The notes beneath the pieces were generated by a model, which was given only the letters and a program-made list of their open reading frames with translations, did no database searches and was not told the origin of the DNA. From Burkholderiales bacterium (lineage in GTDB: Bacteria; Pseudomonadota; Gammaproteobacteria; Burkholderiales; Casimicrobiaceae): 49,689 nucleotides of DNA. Positions 25,401-34,008 of this stretch are shown here, piece by piece (positions within the stretch are counted from its first letter, which is position 1; the number at the start of each line of letters is the position of its first letter). Made by a program: the position numbers and the translations under genes. The stretch lies in the NCBI GenBank assembly GCA_020851255.1, contig JADZDA010000106.1:1-49689 (forward strand), read 5' to 3'.

Positions 25401-26561
25401 TGGACGCTATCGGCCAACGTCGAGAACCTGACGCTGACCGGCGCTGCCGCGATCAACGGCACCGGCAACACGCTCGCGAACTCGCTGACCGGAAACGCCG
25501 CCGCCAATATCCTGAACGGCGGGACGGGCGCCGACGCGATGACCGGCGGCGCGGGCGGCGACACCTACGTCGTCGACAACGCGGCCGACACGACGGTCGA
25601 GGCGGCCGCGGCCGGGCTCGATCGCGTCCAGGCGTCGATCGGTTGGACGCTCGCGGTCAATATCGAGGACCTCACGCTCACCGGGACCGCCGTGATCGGC
25701 GGCACCGGCAACACGCTCGCCAACGAGATCGTCGGCAACGCGGCGGCGAACACGCTCGCGGGCCTCGACGGCAACGATCTCCTGTTCGGCGCGGCCGGCG
25801 ACGACATGCTCTCCGACGGCAACGGGAACGACCTGCTGCAGGGCGGTGACGGCAACGACGCGGTGTCGGATGCGGCCGGCAGCAACCTGCTCGACGGCGG
25901 TCTGGGGATCGACACGATCACCGGTTCGGCCGGCCGCGAGGTATTGATCGGCGGCAAGGGGGACGACACGATCAACGCCGGCAGCGGTGTCGATCTCATC
26001 GCGTTCAACCGGGGCGACGGGCGCGACACGCTGGTCGCCGCCGCCGGGACCGACGACGCCCTGTCGCTGGGCGGAGGAATCCGGTACGCGGACCTGGGCC
26101 TGCGCAAGATCGGCAACGACCTCGTGCTCGACGCCGGCACCGACCAGATCACGTTCAAGGACTGGTACGCCGCCGCCGCGAACCACCGGATCTCGACGCT
26201 GCAGATGGTCGTCGACGCGTCGACCGACTATTCGGCGGGCTCGACCGATCCGCTGCGCAACCGCCGCGTGGCGCAGTTCGACTTCCAGCGCCTGGCCGGC
26301 GACTTCGACGCGGCGCTCGCGGCGAATCCGGCGTTGGGCCGCTGGACGCTCGGCGGCGCGCTCGCCGGCGCGTGGCGTTCCGGATCCGACAGCGCGGCGC
26401 TGGGCGGCGACCTGGCCTACCAGTACGGAAGATCCGGGTCGCTCTCGGCGATCGGCGACGCCGCGGCCGGCGCGCTCCTGGGCGACGCCACCTTCGCCGT
26501 GTCCGCGCAGGCGCTGCTGAGCGCCGGCGCGCTCTCGGCCGGATCACATCGGCTGCGATGA
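16407..26561 (+). CDS. Giant RTX protein with N-terminal lipase-like domain, 3384 aa
   Basis: A probable type I-secreted calcium-binding exoprotein. Residues 1 to about 300 form an alpha/beta-hydrolase of the lipase class 3 / Mbeg1-like kind: [17 protein letters not shown], the nucleophile elbow GHSLGG with Ser151, and [18 protein letters not shown] with a likely catalytic His. From about 490 onward there are many GGxGxDxLx RTX nonapeptide blocks (roughly 490-585, 785-1180, 1300-1465, 1560-1680, 1925-2035, 2160-2305, 2410-2475), separated by HCBP-related modules such as [15 protein letters not shown]. Residues about 2475-3130 are eight repeats of about 81 residues. The last 100 residues ([28 protein letters not shown]) match C-terminal ends of other large RTX proteins and probably hold the secretion signal. 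There is no N-terminal signal peptide. The ribosome site is GAGGAA (16398-16403). No HlyB/HlyD/TolC genes are nearby. Confidence 0.9.
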   Translation: MSIVAELYRHSQLALAAYARLTRGAPDVSALQAQDFAEPSATRFSARWNVVDTYQHQNDPYPIHDPNTGQYLGQFSGSNGLSATVFKNIQTNEVVLAIRGTHDVNDAIADISVAALGEPTRQGQYQSLRIKILEWIAAGVLPQNFVATGHSLGGFLANALALEFPQHVTHAYVYNAPGLGGLTGRNVLDAIAHVYHVTGGAYDPSHFTNVRARPGNSLISGLGNQPAPPILIEGEDRGLIGNHSIVPLTDSLALYDAFGGLSATDAIPQIGAILRGTRSTPNGRLETALDALRNTVLGANQPPTTIENRDAYHANLLALRDSASYLTLAGQARLDPIASLANGALARDAQTSLGSLIALQLLTPFRLANVDAQLAPRHAALDLALQHDLELAGDDRSTDAWFSARWREERARFQSALTAQGASNISPRSATRRLFGHNYEDRASGQISSADLSTRPDATPTNVVFGHPDTANSLTASGAQSVLFGGRLDDTLTGSTGRDYLEGNRGVDTLVGSGGRDTLIGGEGADQLDGGTEVDILLGGSGVDTLIGGTHDDRLDGGRDNDTLRGDAGVDTYVVRAGHGRDTISDSDGRGQIEYVDNQGRATIVAGVGIADRTATNRWAMFVRGGTEFTATRNSPLTLTAPDGSQVVVSDHANGQLGINLLADIPDQATTHTITGDQNADRRDTLFGTGVNDLIDGGEDTDRLFGGFGADRLLGGAGRDRLEGEEGEDVLEGGEGADILEGGEGRDRLFAATTATVDPLTAVRTTLASTAPATGQLGDWLSGGGSEDVLIGAEGDDGLAGGSGMDFIVGGAGDDSLLGDAEFTAATGDWGWVDQDLGGVLARSFTGMDSGALDPLGGANDTLLGGTGDDFALGGRGDDAIHGDDGADFLQGDAGSDAITGGEGDDRLVGDGSQTTSGADNGHDWLSGDAGADTLIGGGNVDDLSGGDGNDTIFGDDAIARLATTFHGDDRIDAGAGDDAIEGGYGADSIEGGDGNDQIAGDIAGDAGGDDDWIDAGSGDDLVEAGGGDDHVEGGDGEDSIDGMAGDDDILGGEGRDLLAGSAGDDSLEGAGGDDSLWGGDGIDGLDGGDGDDTLSGGEGDDLLMGATGQDDLHGDDGNDELIGEAGTDYLDGGTGNDALNGGLGSDALSGGEGDDTLDGDDGADLLLGGAGSDHFLIGTGDGVDFLADLDASDVIVLPVGLDADDFDFQQARDEHGRDSHLAILAGNAVIAVALEAATGTRPTLRLASGALVSNSVIDTALARHPTLQVEIRLPAYSAEGSALADRIVSAGGRTVVHAAAGDDNLLGGRADDDLHGGEGADQITAAGGDDILAGDAGNDQLDAGDGNDVLEGGDGDDILAGAAGDDRATGGAGHDTITGGAGADELAGGEGDDALDGGDGRDTLAGDAGADTLLGGAGNDVLEGGADDDILTAGAGNDTLTGGTGDDTLDGGTGDDTFIVDGLGLDRIRDAGGVSTVRFSAGISTNSFTLTRGAAGGPDEHSLIVDFGGGNRTIIEDGLRAGPASYVFADGTTLTRAQILDRRFDAPLVLSADAVRRQIAGGSGADTISVGAATHADLRGGGGSDTITGGGGSDRLSGDDGDDTLSALAGADMIDGGAGDDTIDAGDGDDVVLGGAGGDTLAGGAGNDVVLGGAGDDTFVSDAGNDVLHDDAGDDTYRFGPGAGYDQIVDTDGANRVRLAPGIAIADVAFRTDGTNLVAALADGSRLRLAYAVTPTTDYPSARVDGFDFDSGSLTLAEAIARATPMIAGDSPPSALPSIGTPGSDRFGGAFAIGLDGDDTIVSATRAIGGPGDDSFEGGRTFVFGRGDGQDSIQLYNSSGRQSVGTLQSWIEMGPGIVAADLALGIENHDLLITIRDSGDSVRVRDHFDRYGDFPSYYYTSAIAGVRFADGSTLDFNAILDGIGVGTDGDDRLGSASVLWDTIHAGDGDDVVVLHETQADVFGGDGDDVLSADPYLPGDASRLHGEGGNDRLTAGSANSARTELYGDDGDDRLVGHPGARLDGGTGDDRYELFGGATGGPVGIAFGRGQGQDSITYGVEFHSNSASPRFDIRVSQPSYRDLVVERDGEDLVLSIRDREDRIAVPDFFVAGTNYGGMVSLAVVDPATGVVFGDSPTAAQIAARAIAVPSVATSRTGTDTADLIVGAGGVDTLSGGRGDDELDGMSGDDRLDGGDGADTLIGRSGHDILDGGAGNDQLSGGRGDDVLRGGEGDDRIVDWSGDNAVEGGSGNDSIRLEGTHGFALGGEGDDNLSAAIGDHLLAGEAGNDTLSGAGVRVEFDGGAGDDRISVGAVAQAVVHFGRGGGLDQVSLPAFAPDALDEIRMGPGVLAPDLRAARSGTTLTLSIAGGADAMVVSNALASDAIAIGRVTLADGTSIDGAALLALARAGTDGADELLGTAGDDLLQGGAGDDSIDGQGGNDTLEGGSGDDTLDGRGGNDTIDGGSGADTMRGGSGDDIYIVDDALDSVIENPGEGSDEVRSSLTTYMPTSVERVRLIGTANIDAWGTLGDDDIAGNAGDNLLYGNAGADRLSGGAGNDTYSVDDAGDAVIELPGEGIDTVQAEFTTTLGANVENLILATSANADATGNALDNVITGGGGANVLTGLGGNDTLDGSIGADRLVGGTGDDTCVVDNAGDVVVELAAEGSDTVLSSIAYVLPSDVEHLVLSGSANLAATGNALANRITGNAGSNTIDGRAGADTMSGGRGNDTYVVDAAGDTVVELAGEGTDVVQSSVSFVLSANVENLTLTGTSAIDATGNTLANTLTGNAATNTLDGGTGSDTMRGGAGDDTYVVDATGDVVAENAAEGTDTVRAGVTATLGTNLERLVLTGTAAINGTGNTQANALTGNAAANTLNGGAGADTMTGGAGNDTYVVDAAGDIVVESAGGGTDLVQSSIGWTLSSDVENLTLTGTAAINGTGNTLANVLTGNTAANTLNGGAGNDTMRGGAGNDTYVVDATGDVVTETAGEGTDLVQASVGWTLSANVENLTLTGAAAINGTGNTLANSLTGNAAANILNGGTGADAMTGGAGGDTYVVDNAADTTVEAAAAGLDRVQASIGWTLAVNIEDLTLTGTAVIGGTGNTLANEIVGNAAANTLAGLDGNDLLFGAAGDDMLSDGNGNDLLQGGDGNDAVSDAAGSNLLDGGLGIDTITGSAGREVLIGGKGDDTINAGSGVDLIAFNRGDGRDTLVAAAGTDDALSLGGGIRYADLGLRKIGNDLVLDAGTDQITFKDWYAAAANHRISTLQMVVDASTDYSAGSTDPLRNRRVAQFDFQRLAGDFDAALAANPALGRWTLGGALAGAWRSGSDSAALGGDLAYQYGRSGSLSAIGDAAAGALLGDATFAVSAQALLSAGALSAGSHRLR
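23831..25802 (+). repeat. Eight tandem repeats of about 81 codons in the RTX gene
   Basis: Units begin at GDDTYVVD-like motifs and contain GEGTDxVQSS, [13 protein letters not shown] and GGAGNDT. Six successive starts (24345, 24588, 24831, 25074, 25317, 25560) are spaced by exactly 243 bp; two more divergent units precede them. The repeats are near-identical in places, so recombination or assembly collapse could change their number. Confidence 0.85.
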
Positions 26562-26609
26562 CTCGCGCGGAGCGTGCGCCCAGGTCCGCGAACGACTCGT
26601 GATCCGGCT

Positions 26610-27308
26610 CTAGTCCTCGAATCCGCCGCGACGCCGCAGCTCGGCTGTGCGCGGCCCGGTGAGCCAGGCGACGTACGCGCGCGCGTCGCCCCGCCCGCGC
26701 GCAGCCGCGCAGACGGCCGCCGAGTACACCGTCGCGAGCTCGAACTCCCTGGGCAGGCGTCCGGCCAGGCTCACGCTCGGCGTGTAGAGGACCTCGGTGA
26801 CCTGCGTGCAGCCGATCGCGCCGGCGGGTGCGGATCGCGCCAGCTCGCGCATCGCCGTCGCGCCGTTCGGGTGCGGCCTGAGTCGTGCGGCGATCTCGTG
26901 GCGCACGCCCAGCGCGTCGAGCACCTTCATGAAATGGATGCCCGCGGTCGCCTTGTCCGGGTCGGGGAAGTGGATCTCGGGCGCCGCGTGCAGTGCGTGC
27001 GCGAGCCCGGCCGCCGTGGCGATCGCCGGCACCGGGTCGCCGGCGCACACCGCGATGGCGGTGTGGACACGCCCGATCGGCGCGGCGCTCGCCGGGTCCA
27101 GCCGGCCCTCGCTCGACAGGGCCTCGACGATCGCGGCCGTCGAAACGAAGACGTCGCAGGGCTCGCCGGCGAGCAGCGTCTCGCGCATCGCGCCGACCGC
27201 GCCGAACCGGGCGCGCACGGTCGTGCCCGACTCGCGCTCGAAGTCGGCGGCGATCGCCTCGGCCAGGCCCTTCGCCGCGCCGGCCGACAGAACGTGGAGA
27301 TCGCTCAC
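26610..27308 (-). CDS. ModA-like solute-binding protein without a visible signal peptide, 232 aa
   Basis: A type 2 periplasmic-binding fold of the molybdate-binding (ModA) superfamily: VLSAGAAKGLAEAIAADFE, RFGAVGAMRETLLAGEPCDVFVSTAAI, LPREFELATVYSAAVCA, ARAYVAWLTGPR..LRRRGGF. The anion-binding Ser/Thr positions are partly present (SAGA, STAA). The protein begins at the first strand of the fold (GTG, MSDLHVLSAG) with no export signal, which is odd for this family. It follows the Bug-type gene by 16 bp on the same strand, so it is probably co-transcribed. It may be a cytoplasmic sensor or enzyme-like relative rather than a transporter component; no modBC genes are present. It converges with the RTX gene across a 48-bp gap. 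Confidence 0.75.
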   Translation of the reverse strand: MSDLHVLSAGAAKGLAEAIAADFERESGTTVRARFGAVGAMRETLLAGEPCDVFVSTAAIVEALSSEGRLDPASAAPIGRVHTAIAVCAGDPVPAIATAAGLAHALHAAPEIHFPDPDKATAGIHFMKVLDALGVRHEIAARLRPHPNGATAMRELARSAPAGAIGCTQVTEVLYTPSVSLAGRLPREFELATVYSAAVCAAARGRGDARAYVAWLTGPRTAELRRRGGFED

Positions 27309-27324
27309 CGGGTACGGGATCCGT

Positions 27325-28290
27325 TCACTGATCCGGCTTCGCGCCCGAGATCCTGACGATCCGCTCCCATTTGGCGATGTCCTGCTCCAGGTGGCGCGAG
27401 AACTCGGCGGGGGTCATCGTCATCGGCGCGGCGCCCTGCTTCGCCCAGTCGTCGCGCACGTCCGGGCGCGAGACGATCTTCACGATCCCGGCGTTCAGTT
27501 TCGCCACGATCGCCGGGGAAGTCCCCTTCGGCGCCATCACGCCCAGCCAGATCGTCGCTTCGTAGCCGGGCACGCCGGACTCGGCGATCGTCGGCACCTG
27601 CGGCAGCACCGCCGACCGGGAGACGCCGCTCGTGCCCAGCGCCTTGACCTTGCCCTCGCGGGCGTGCTGGCTCATCGTCGTGACGGCGTCGAACATCATC
27701 TGCACCTGGCCGCCCAGCACGTCGGTCCGCGCGCCGGCGCTGCCCTTGTAGGGAACGTGCAGGAGGTCGACGCCCGCCATCGCCTTGAACAGCTCGCCGG
27801 CCATGTGGTAGGGCGTGCCCGGGCCGGACGACGCATAGGTCATCTTCCCCGGCTCTGCCCTGGCCTGCGCGAGGAGCTCGCCGATCGTGTTCGCCTTGAC
27901 CGACGGATGGACGACCAGCACGAGGTCCGAGTAGTTGATCGGGGCGATGCCGACGAAATCTCGCATCAGCGCATACGGCTTGTTGGTCATCAGCGATTCG
28001 TTGACCGTGTGCGCATTGGACATCACGAGCAGCGTGTAGCCGTCGGGCGCGCTCTTCGCCACAGCATCGGTACCGATGACCGCGCCGCCGCCCGGCCGGT
28101 TGTCGACGACGAACGACTGGCCGAGCGACTCGGTGAGCCGCTGGGCGAGGAAACGCGCGTAGATGTCGGCGGGACCGCCCGCCGCGAACGGCACGACCAT
28201 GCGCACCGAGCGCGCCGGATAGTCCTGCGCCTGCGACGTCGCCGCGGCGAGCGCCGCGGCCAGGGTTGCGATCAAAGCGGCGAGTCTCAT
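27325..28290 (-). CDS. Bug/TctC-family tricarboxylate-transporter substrate-binding protein, 321 aa
   Basis: Extracytoplasmic binding protein of the tripartite tricarboxylate (TTT) system, a family greatly expanded in Burkholderiales. A signal peptide (MRLAALIATLAAALAAATSQAQ) precedes the family hallmarks YPARSVRMVVPFAAGGPAD, VVDNRPGGGAVIGTDAVAKS, DGYTLL, PGKMTYASSGPGTPYHMAGELFK, HVPYKGSAGA and SGVPGYEATIWLGVMAPKGT. The ligand is likely an organic acid but cannot be stated. The ATG at 28290 is selected because it gives the signal peptide; an upstream ATG would add a non-family extension. No TctA/TctB membrane genes are nearby, as is common for solitary Bug proteins. It forms a likely operon with the ModA-like gene. 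Confidence 0.93.
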   Translation of the reverse strand: MRLAALIATLAAALAAATSQAQDYPARSVRMVVPFAAGGPADIYARFLAQRLTESLGQSFVVDNRPGGGAVIGTDAVAKSAPDGYTLLVMSNAHTVNESLMTNKPYALMRDFVGIAPINYSDLVLVVHPSVKANTIGELLAQARAEPGKMTYASSGPGTPYHMAGELFKAMAGVDLLHVPYKGSAGARTDVLGGQVQMMFDAVTTMSQHAREGKVKALGTSGVSRSAVLPQVPTIAESGVPGYEATIWLGVMAPKGTSPAIVAKLNAGIVKIVSRPDVRDDWAKQGAAPMTMTPAEFSRHLEQDIAKWERIVRISGAKPDQ

Positions 28291-28401
28291 GGCGGGCCCT
28301 CGGGACGGGTCGAACGGTCGGACTCCGGAACCTATCTCACGATGATGCACGCGGGCGCGATCGACGGATAGCCTTCGGCCCGCACCGGTCCCGGCGGCGG
28401 T

Positions 28402-29460
28402 CTACAGGCGGCCGACGACCGAGGGATCGGGTCGCTCGAGCCAGCGCATCGCCGCGTCGGCGAAACGCTCGCACTCGGCGATCGCGCGCTCCCAGGCGTG
28501 GATCCGCGCCGGGTGATCGGTGCCGTAGCGGTAGAAATCGCTGCGGTCGGGGAGCTTTCCGCCAGGCAGCCGCTCGATGAAGGACGGCGACGGTGCGATC
28601 ACGACCACGTTGTCGAGCCATGGGTGTCCGTGGGGCGCGCGGCGCCAGGGCAGGAACTTGTCGAGCCAGCCCGGTGTCAGGTGCGGCACGAAGTGCGGGT
28701 AGAGGACGATGCCGTCGTGCCGCGCGTGCGGCAGGAGCAGATGGTAGTCGATCAGGCCGCCGTCCCAGTAGTCGCCGGGCGGCGCTCCGGCGATGTCGGA
28801 CACCGGGTCGCAGACGATCGGGATCGACCCGGACGCCGCGAGGGCGGCTTCGGCGTTGCGCGCATCGAACGGCACGCGCTCCAGGCCGAACGCGTCGTGC
28901 GCATCGACGAGCGTCGAACGCGCACCGGCGTGGAACGCGACGCGGCCGAGGTGGCGCGCGAGTCGCCTCCTCGAGACCGCGTTGGCGGCTGCCGCGCGCG
29001 CGAACGCCCCGCGCCCGCGCCGGCCGGCCAGCGGGCCCCGGGCGCGCGCCGCCAGAACGTCGAGCGAGACGCCGTCCCGGATGTCGAGCCGGCCGCCGTC
29101 GAGCACCTGCGCCGCCACCGCCAGGATGGTCGCGGCGACTTCGGCGGGTGTCGGGTCCTTCCGGTAATTCTGGTCGTGGACGTACGCGCGCCACAGCCGC
29201 CCCAGGGCGGCGACCGGTTCAGGCTGGGCCAGAGCGGCCATTCGCCAGGCGCCGATCGACGCACCGGCGAGCTCGATGCGCTCCATGCGCGGCATCCAGT
29301 CGCGGGCAAGACGGATGTCGAGCGGGACGAGCGCGAGTCCCTTGGGTCCGCCGGCGGCGGCCGGGATCGCCCGCACGTCGGCCGGAGAGAGTCCGTGTGC
29401 CCGCAGGTGCGCGAGCGCGCGAGCGCCGGCACGCAGCGCGAGACATTCGACGCCGCTCAT
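28402..29460 (-). CDS. Patatin-like phospholipase, 352 aa
   Basis: Patatin-family acyl hydrolase with a Ser-Asp dyad. The oxyanion loop is GGPKG (residues 38-41), the nucleophile elbow GASIGAW carries Ser68, and the catalytic Asp233 lies in YWDGGLIDYH. Family members release fatty acids from membrane lipids. No signal peptide, so it is probably cytoplasmic or peripheral. The C-terminal third includes LPWRRAPHGHPWLDNVVVIAPS and ends VVGRL. It is on the minus strand between DUF2950 (52 bp upstream) and the Bug gene (111 bp downstream), so it may share a transcript with the DUF3300-DUF2950 genes. Confidence 0.87.
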   Translation of the reverse strand: MSGVECLALRAGARALAHLRAHGLSPADVRAIPAAAGGPKGLALVPLDIRLARDWMPRMERIELAGASIGAWRMAALAQPEPVAALGRLWRAYVHDQNYRKDPTPAEVAATILAVAAQVLDGGRLDIRDGVSLDVLAARARGPLAGRRGRGAFARAAAANAVSRRRLARHLGRVAFHAGARSTLVDAHDAFGLERVPFDARNAEAALAASGSIPIVCDPVSDIAGAPPGDYWDGGLIDYHLLLPHARHDGIVLYPHFVPHLTPGWLDKFLPWRRAPHGHPWLDNVVVIAPSPSFIERLPGGKLPDRSDFYRYGTDHPARIHAWERAIAECERFADAAMRWLERPDPSVVGRL

Positions 29461-29512
29461 CGTGCGCGCCGCGATTCGCGTCGCGGCAGCGCGCTCCGGC
29501 GCGCCGGAGCGA

Positions 29513-30610
29513 TTATTGTTCGGCCTTCTTCCAGCTCGCGTCCGGGTCGAACACGTTGGTCGCCTGCGCCATCTCGGCGGTGCGATCGCCCAGATCCTTT
29601 TCGAAGACGACGCCGTCGTGATTGCACTGGAAGGTCATCACGCCCGACGACCCGTAGCGCGCGGGCCAGGCGACGAGCCCGCAGCCGCCGATCATCCGGC
29701 CGTTGACGATGTAGTCGTACGCACCGCCGCGCGCGTTCCTGCCCTGACCGGTCAGGATCTTGAACCGGTAGCCGCGGAAGGCGCCGCCGCCCGCGCCGGC
29801 CGCGCCCGGCCCCTTGCCCTTGCCGGCCTTGCCGCGCGCGTCGTCACCGCGGGCCCGTCCGTAGCCTTCGGCGCGCGCCTGGGCGGCGAGCGGTCCCAGC
29901 GGCGACACCGGCTCGTCGGCCCGCGTCGGCCAGTAGAGCCCGTCGCGCGCGCCGGGCGACGACACGAACTTCTGCGCGTATTCGATCACGCCGTTGCCGT
30001 CGCGATCGACCTCGGCGTACTCGCGCTGCGCGTCGACGTAGGCGAGGCAGAACTTGATCGCCGAGTCCTCGTTCTCGCCGATGCGGCGGTTGAGGACCTC
30101 CTCGACGCCGGAGCGGGCGTCGAAGCGCCACCCATCGTCTCCTTTGACGATCGGGAACGGCACCGGGTAGTCGGTCTCCCCGATCACGAGCGTCGCCGCC
30201 GAATCGCCTTTGCGTTCGATGCGGTGCGACTTCTCGTAGGCTTCGACGAAATCGTCGCGCATCGCGTTGTCGGCGACCCGGTCGCCGCTGAAGATCACCG
30301 GGCCGCTGCCCGGTCCGAGCACCGCGTGGATGGCACGCAAGTCGTCGGCGCGCATCGCGTCCGCGAGCGCCCGGGCCGCCGCTTCCGGTGTCGCGTAGCT
30401 CTTCTGCTCGGGCGCGTTGCGCGCGCCTTTCGCCATCTGCGCGCCCTGCGCGCGCGCCGGACCGGGACCGGGGGACTGGGCCCGTGCCGTCGAGGCCTGG
30501 CCCGCGATCAACGCCGCGAACGCCGCCGATGCGATCAGCGCGGCAGCGGCGGCGATCTTCGCCGGCCGCGCAGAGGTCGCGGGGTGGAAATCAGGATAGC
30601 CGTTGGTCAT
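29513..30610 (-). CDS. DUF2950 exported protein, 365 aa
   Basis: Matches DUF2950 proteins. An N-terminal hydrophobic segment (AKIAAAAALIASAAFAALIA) serves as signal or anchor; the conserved part includes PEAAARALADAMRADD, DDGWRFDARSGVEEVLNRRIGENE, CLAYVDAQREYAEVDRDGNG, YAQKFVSSPGARDGLYWP, EPVSPLGPLAAQA and the end KILTGQG...YIVNGRMIGGCGLVAWPARYG, VMTFQCNHDGVVFEKDLG. The function of the family is unknown; it is probably periplasmic. The ATG at 30610 follows the DUF3300 stop by 16 bp, and the two families are frequent operon partners. A Gly/Lys-rich insert around GKAGKGKGPGAAG looks like a flexible linker. Confidence 0.9.
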   Translation of the reverse strand: MTNGYPDFHPATSARPAKIAAAAALIASAAFAALIAGQASTARAQSPGPGPARAQGAQMAKGARNAPEQKSYATPEAAARALADAMRADDLRAIHAVLGPGSGPVIFSGDRVADNAMRDDFVEAYEKSHRIERKGDSAATLVIGETDYPVPFPIVKGDDGWRFDARSGVEEVLNRRIGENEDSAIKFCLAYVDAQREYAEVDRDGNGVIEYAQKFVSSPGARDGLYWPTRADEPVSPLGPLAAQARAEGYGRARGDDARGKAGKGKGPGAAGAGGGAFRGYRFKILTGQGRNARGGAYDYIVNGRMIGGCGLVAWPARYGSSGVMTFQCNHDGVVFEKDLGDRTAEMAQATNVFDPDASWKKAEQ

Positions 30611-30626
30611 CGTCGTTCCCCTGGTC

Positions 30627-31919
30627 TCAGCGATGCCGTCCGCCGCCGCCACCACCACCACGTCCCCCACCCCCGCCACCACCGCGTCCGCCACCGGCCC
30701 CGGACCGGCCTCCGGCAGCCGAAGCCCGGCTCGCGGCGCCCCGGTTCGAGTAGTTCTGTGTCTGCGCCTTGTTCAGGCCCCCGGGCGAAACGCCGCCGCG
30801 GTTGGGCGCGCTGCTCATCCCTCCGAAACGATCGGTGGGGCCGCCCGACGCGCCCCCGCCGGGCCGGTCGAACCCGCCTCCCGGACGCGCCTCGCGCGTC
30901 ACCGCACCGCCCCCACCGGGCCGGTCGACGCCGCCCGGACGCGCCTCGCGCGTCGGTCGGCTGTCCGCTCCGACCTTGTTCGCCGGCTGGTGCCCCCGAT
31001 AGTCGCGCCGCGACGAGACCGCGGACTTGTCGACCTTCTGGAATTTCTCGCGCGTGTTCGCGTTCGAGTACGCGACGCCCCTGCGTTGCGCCGGACTGTG
31101 CGCCCAGTTGCCGTTCTGCACCTTGTTGCGGAACTCGACGTTGTTGTTGATGAACGTGTTGTTCCGGTTGATGTTGATATTGACGTTGCCACCACGCCAG
31201 TTGGGGTGGCACCAGTGCCAGTGATTCGCGCCGATCGCCCAGCCGATGCCGAAGCCGATCGCCCCGCCGACGATCGCGGCCCCCGGGTAGTAGTACGGCG
31301 GCGGCGCCCAGTACCATGGCCGCCACACCGGCGCCCACCAGGGTCCATAGACGTACAGGGGGTTGTAGACGGGAACGTAGACGGTGCTCGGTTGCGCGGG
31401 CTCGATGATGATCGTCTTCTGCTCGACGACGACCTTCTGCTGCTCGTTGCTCTTCAGGTTGCCTTCGGTGCTCGCCTTCTCGCGCAGGCGCTGCACCGTC
31501 TGGAGCACGCGGGCCTCGTCGTCGAGGAACGCGTCGCCCAGTTGCTGCGTCCAGTCGAGCTTGTCGCTCATCATCTCGAGCACCTGCGGAAACGCCGCCA
31601 GCGACTGCGCCGACGGGTCCCAGTTCCTCTGGCCGACCGCGCCGTCGAGCGCCTCGCCCTTGAGGTCCTTGTTCTCCTTGACGAAGCGCGCCGCCTCGAC
31701 GACGTCGAGCGGATAGGTCGCCGCCATCAGGACCTGCGTGAGCAGCTGATCGGGATACAGGGCGACCGGTGCGAGCAGTGCGTCGAGCTGGTCCTGCGCC
31801 ATCGCCGGAGCGCCGCCCCCGGCAGGCGGGGCGACCGCCGTCTGGGCGCGGGCGCCGCCCGTGGTCACCCAAAGCACGGTGGTCAGGACGGCGACGATCC
31901 GATACAGGGTTCTGGCCAT
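30627..31919 (-). CDS. DUF3300 exported protein with Gly/Arg-rich tail, 430 aa
   Basis: Signal peptide MARTLYRIVAVLTTVLWVTTGGARAQ, then the DUF3300 core: LDALLAPVALYPDQLLTQVLMA, PLDVVEAARFV, WDPSAQSLAAFPQVLEMM, LDWTQQLGDAFL, VYVPVYNPLYVYGPWW, and a Gly/Ala hydrophobic stretch (GAAIVGGAIGFGIGWAIG). The C-terminal 130 residues are low-complexity, with repeated TREARPGG and VDRPGGGG units and a final run of Gly and Arg, suggesting an unstructured, nucleic-acid- or envelope-binding tail. The function of the family is unknown. First gene of a DUF3300-DUF2950 operon; a TATACT box lies 117 bp upstream on this strand. Divergent from an ECF sigma gene, which may control it. Confidence 0.9.
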   Translation of the reverse strand: MARTLYRIVAVLTTVLWVTTGGARAQTAVAPPAGGGAPAMAQDQLDALLAPVALYPDQLLTQVLMAATYPLDVVEAARFVKENKDLKGEALDGAVGQRNWDPSAQSLAAFPQVLEMMSDKLDWTQQLGDAFLDDEARVLQTVQRLREKASTEGNLKSNEQQKVVVEQKTIIIEPAQPSTVYVPVYNPLYVYGPWWAPVWRPWYWAPPPYYYPGAAIVGGAIGFGIGWAIGANHWHWCHPNWRGGNVNININRNNTFINNNVEFRNKVQNGNWAHSPAQRRGVAYSNANTREKFQKVDKSAVSSRRDYRGHQPANKVGADSRPTREARPGGVDRPGGGGAVTREARPGGGFDRPGGGASGGPTDRFGGMSSAPNRGGVSPGGLNKAQTQNYSNRGAASRASAAGGRSGAGGGRGGGGGGGRGGGGGGGRHR

Positions 31920-32102
31920 GTCGCGCTCCAGGTTCGGGCGTCCCCGGACCGGGAACGCCTCGACGGGGAAAGCCCCCGCTCGGACGACGGACTCCATCGC
32001 GCCCGCGGCCGGTGGGCAGGAGCCCTCCGCGGCGCAGTATACGGCGCCGCCCCGACTCCGGGCGTCGTGGTCTACACTGGCGGACCGATCCCCGCCCCAC
32101 CG
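31920..32102. promoter_or_regulatory. Divergent promoter region between DUF3300 and ECF sigma genes
   Basis: Two -10-like boxes stand out in GC-rich DNA: TATACT on the minus strand (32041-32036) for DUF3300, and TACACT on the plus strand (32073-32078), 24 bp before the sigma ATG. No good -35 TTGACA is seen for either; an ECF-type promoter is possible. Assignments are tentative. Confidence 0.4.
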
Positions 32103-32690
32103 ATGGACGCACGAGCACTCACCGCCGAGATCGAGACCCACCGCCGGTACCTGGTGCGGGTCGCCCAGCTCCAGCTGCGCGATCCGGATCTCGCCCAGGA
32201 CGTGGTCCAGGAAACGATGCTGGCGGCGCTGACCGGGGCCGGCCGCTTCGATGGCCGCTCCAGCGTCAAGACCTGGCTCACCGGCATCCTCAAGCACAAG
32301 ATCGTCGACGCGATCCGCAGCAAGCAGAAGGCGCCGGTCCCGCTGGCGACGCTCGACGACGAGGGCACGCTCGACGACATCGACGCGCTGTTCAAGCCGA
32401 ACGGCGGCTGGCAGGACCCGCCGGCGGACTGGGGCGACCCCGAGGCCGCGCTGAATCGACGCGAGTTCTTCGACGTCATGGAATTCTGCCTCGAGAAGCT
32501 TCCTCCGCAGACGGGGCGCGTGTTCATGATGCGCGAAGTCATGGACCTGGAAACCGACGAGATTTGTAAGGAATTGAAGATCACCGCGAATAATCTCTGG
32601 GTCATTCTCTACCGCGCCCGGATGGCCCTGCGCACCTGCCTCGAGCAGCATTGGTTCGCCGACGGCGCGCGCCGCGCGCCCGCCCCCTGA
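32103..32690 (+). CDS. ECF-type RNA polymerase sigma factor, 195 aa
   Basis: Sigma-70 family factor of the extracytoplasmic-function group. Region 2 is seen in DLAQDVVQETMLAAL and SSVKTWLTGILKHKIVDAIR; region 4 in LPPQTGRVFMMREVMDLETDEI and the helix-turn-helix ELKITANNLWVILYRARMALR. The linker between them is longer than usual (PLATLDDEGTLDDIDALFKPNGGW). The start at ATG 32103 gives the usual ECF length. The next gene, 18 bp away, encodes a small zinc-finger protein that could be its anti-sigma factor. Target promoters are unknown; the divergent DUF3300 operon is one candidate. Confidence 0.92.
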   Translation: MDARALTAEIETHRRYLVRVAQLQLRDPDLAQDVVQETMLAALTGAGRFDGRSSVKTWLTGILKHKIVDAIRSKQKAPVPLATLDDEGTLDDIDALFKPNGGWQDPPADWGDPEAALNRREFFDVMEFCLEKLPPQTGRVFMMREVMDLETDEICKELKITANNLWVILYRARMALRTCLEQHWFADGARRAPAP

Positions 32691-32708
32691 CGCCGGAGTC
32701 GTTTCACC

Positions 32709-32903
32709 ATGTTGATGCGCTGGATGGGTCATCGCCTGATGTGCAAGGACGTCTCGCGCCTGGTCTCCCGGGCGCAGGACGGCACCTTGCCGTTCGGCGA
32801 GCGGCTCAAGGTCCACGCGCATCTGCGGCTCTGCGCGGCCTGCGCCAACCTCGAGCGCCAGATGCGGTTCCTGCGCGAGGCCGCGCGCCGCTACCGTTCC
32901 TGA
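32709..32903 (+). CDS. Small zinc-finger (zf-HC2-like) protein, putative anti-sigma factor, 64 aa
   Basis: The protein has the HxxxCxxC zinc motif of ZAS anti-sigma domains (His38, Cys42, Cys45) with an upstream [14 protein letters not shown] segment (Cys12) that usually supplies the fourth ligand. It has no membrane helix, so a soluble, possibly redox- or metal-responsive anti-sigma factor is likely rather than a transmembrane one. It lies 18 bp downstream of the ECF sigma gene, supporting the pairing. Its small size is normal for zinc-finger partners of this sigma group. Confidence 0.78.
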   Translation: MLMRWMGHRLMCKDVSRLVSRAQDGTLPFGERLKVHAHLRLCAACANLERQMRFLREAARRYRS

Positions 32904-32935
32904 TTTCCGCGCCGCCGGTCCTTCGCGTCGACAGC

Positions 32936-33142
32936 GTGTCCACGATCCGCGTCAACGGCGCCGTCCGCCCGATCCCCGCGCCCGACGCGACGCTCGCCTG
33001 CCTGGTGCGCGAAATGGGACTCGAAGGCAAGCGCATCGCGGTCGAACGAAACGGCGAGGTCGTTCCCCGGAGTCTCTACCCGCAGACCCGGCTCGTGTCC
33101 GGCGACCGCATCGAGATCGTCGGCGCCGTCGGCGGCGGATAG
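32936..33142 (+). CDS. thiS: Sulfur carrier protein ThiS, 68 aa
   Basis: Ubiquitin-fold sulfur carrier for thiamine biosynthesis. Its C-terminal Gly-Gly is adenylated and converted to a thiocarboxylate that donates sulfur to the thiazole made by ThiG. The sequence [40 protein letters not shown] and the C-terminal [12 protein letters not shown] are diagnostic. GTG 32936 gives the normal length; the open frame extends further upstream into the zinc-finger gene but without family similarity. The thiG gene follows after 62 bp. Confidence 0.92.
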   Translation: MSTIRVNGAVRPIPAPDATLACLVREMGLEGKRIAVERNGEVVPRSLYPQTRLVSGDRIEIVGAVGGG

Positions 33143-33204
33143 CGCCGCGCCCGCATCCGCGCGTCCAGACCGGCGGGTCGAAGACGCGGAGTTACAATGC
33201 GACG

Positions 33205-34008
33205 ATGCCTACGGACATCGTCGCGCCGGACGCGCCGCTTTCCATCGCCGGCCGGGCCTACCGGTCGCGGCTGCTGGTCGGCACCGGCAAGTACCGTGAT
33301 TTCGCGCAGACGCGCGAAGCGGTGGTCGCCTCGGGCGCCCGGATCGTCACCGTCGCGATCCGGCGCACCAACATCGGCCAGGACCCGAACGCGCCTTCGC
33401 TGCTCGACGCGCTCCCGCCGTCCGAGTTCACCTACCTGCCCAACACCGCCGGCTGCTACACGGCCGACGACGCGGTGCGCACGCTCAAGCTCGCCCGCGA
33501 GCTCCTCGACGGCCACAAGCTCGTCAAGCTCGAGGTGCTGGGTGACGCGAAGTCGCTGTATCCGGACGTGCGCCAGACGATCGCCGCCGCCGAGATCCTG
33601 GTGCGCGACGGCTTCGACGTGATGGTCTACACGTCGGACGACCCGATCGTCGCGCGCGAGCTCGAGGCGATCGGCTGCGTCGCGATCATGCCGCTCGCGT
33701 CGCTGATCGGTTCCGGTATGGGCATCGTCAATCCATGGAACCTGCGGCTCATCCTCGAGCAGGCGAAAGTGCCGGTGCTCGTCGACGCCGGTGTGGGCAC
33801 GGCCTCGGATGCCGCGATCGCGATGGAACTGGGTTGCGCCGGCGTACTCATGAACACCGCGATCGCGCTCGCACGCGAGCCGGTGCGCATGGCGCACGCG
33901 ATGAAGCTCGCGGTCGAGGCCGGGCGCGAAGCCTTCCTCGCCGGCCGCATGCCGCGCAAGCTCTACTCGGGCAGCCCCAGCTCGCCGACGACCGGGGTGA
34001 TCGGGTGA
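33205..34008 (+). CDS. thiG: Thiazole synthase ThiG, 267 aa
   Basis: Makes the thiazole phosphate moiety of thiamine from deoxyxylulose 5-phosphate, dehydroglycine (or glycine imine) and ThiS thiocarboxylate. Conserved parts: [42 protein letters not shown], the Schiff-base Lys108 in [67 protein letters not shown] and GVLMNTAIA. Full length for the family. A TTACAAT box at 33192-33198, just 7 bp before the ATG, may be a -10-like element. The 3' end overlaps the next gene by 4 bp (GTGA). Confidence 0.96.
   Translation: MPTDIVAPDAPLSIAGRAYRSRLLVGTGKYRDFAQTREAVVASGARIVTVAIRRTNIGQDPNAPSLLDALPPSEFTYLPNTAGCYTADDAVRTLKLARELLDGHKLVKLEVLGDAKSLYPDVRQTIAAAEILVRDGFDVMVYTSDDPIVARELEAIGCVAIMPLASLIGSGMGIVNPWNLRLILEQAKVPVLVDAGVGTASDAAIAMELGCAGVLMNTAIALAREPVRMAHAMKLAVEAGREAFLAGRMPRKLYSGSPSSPTTGVIG

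Noticed and set aside
23831-25802. CRISPR-like array because of regular spacing
   Set aside because: The 243-bp period is in frame, has no separate spacers and encodes RTX-type repeats.
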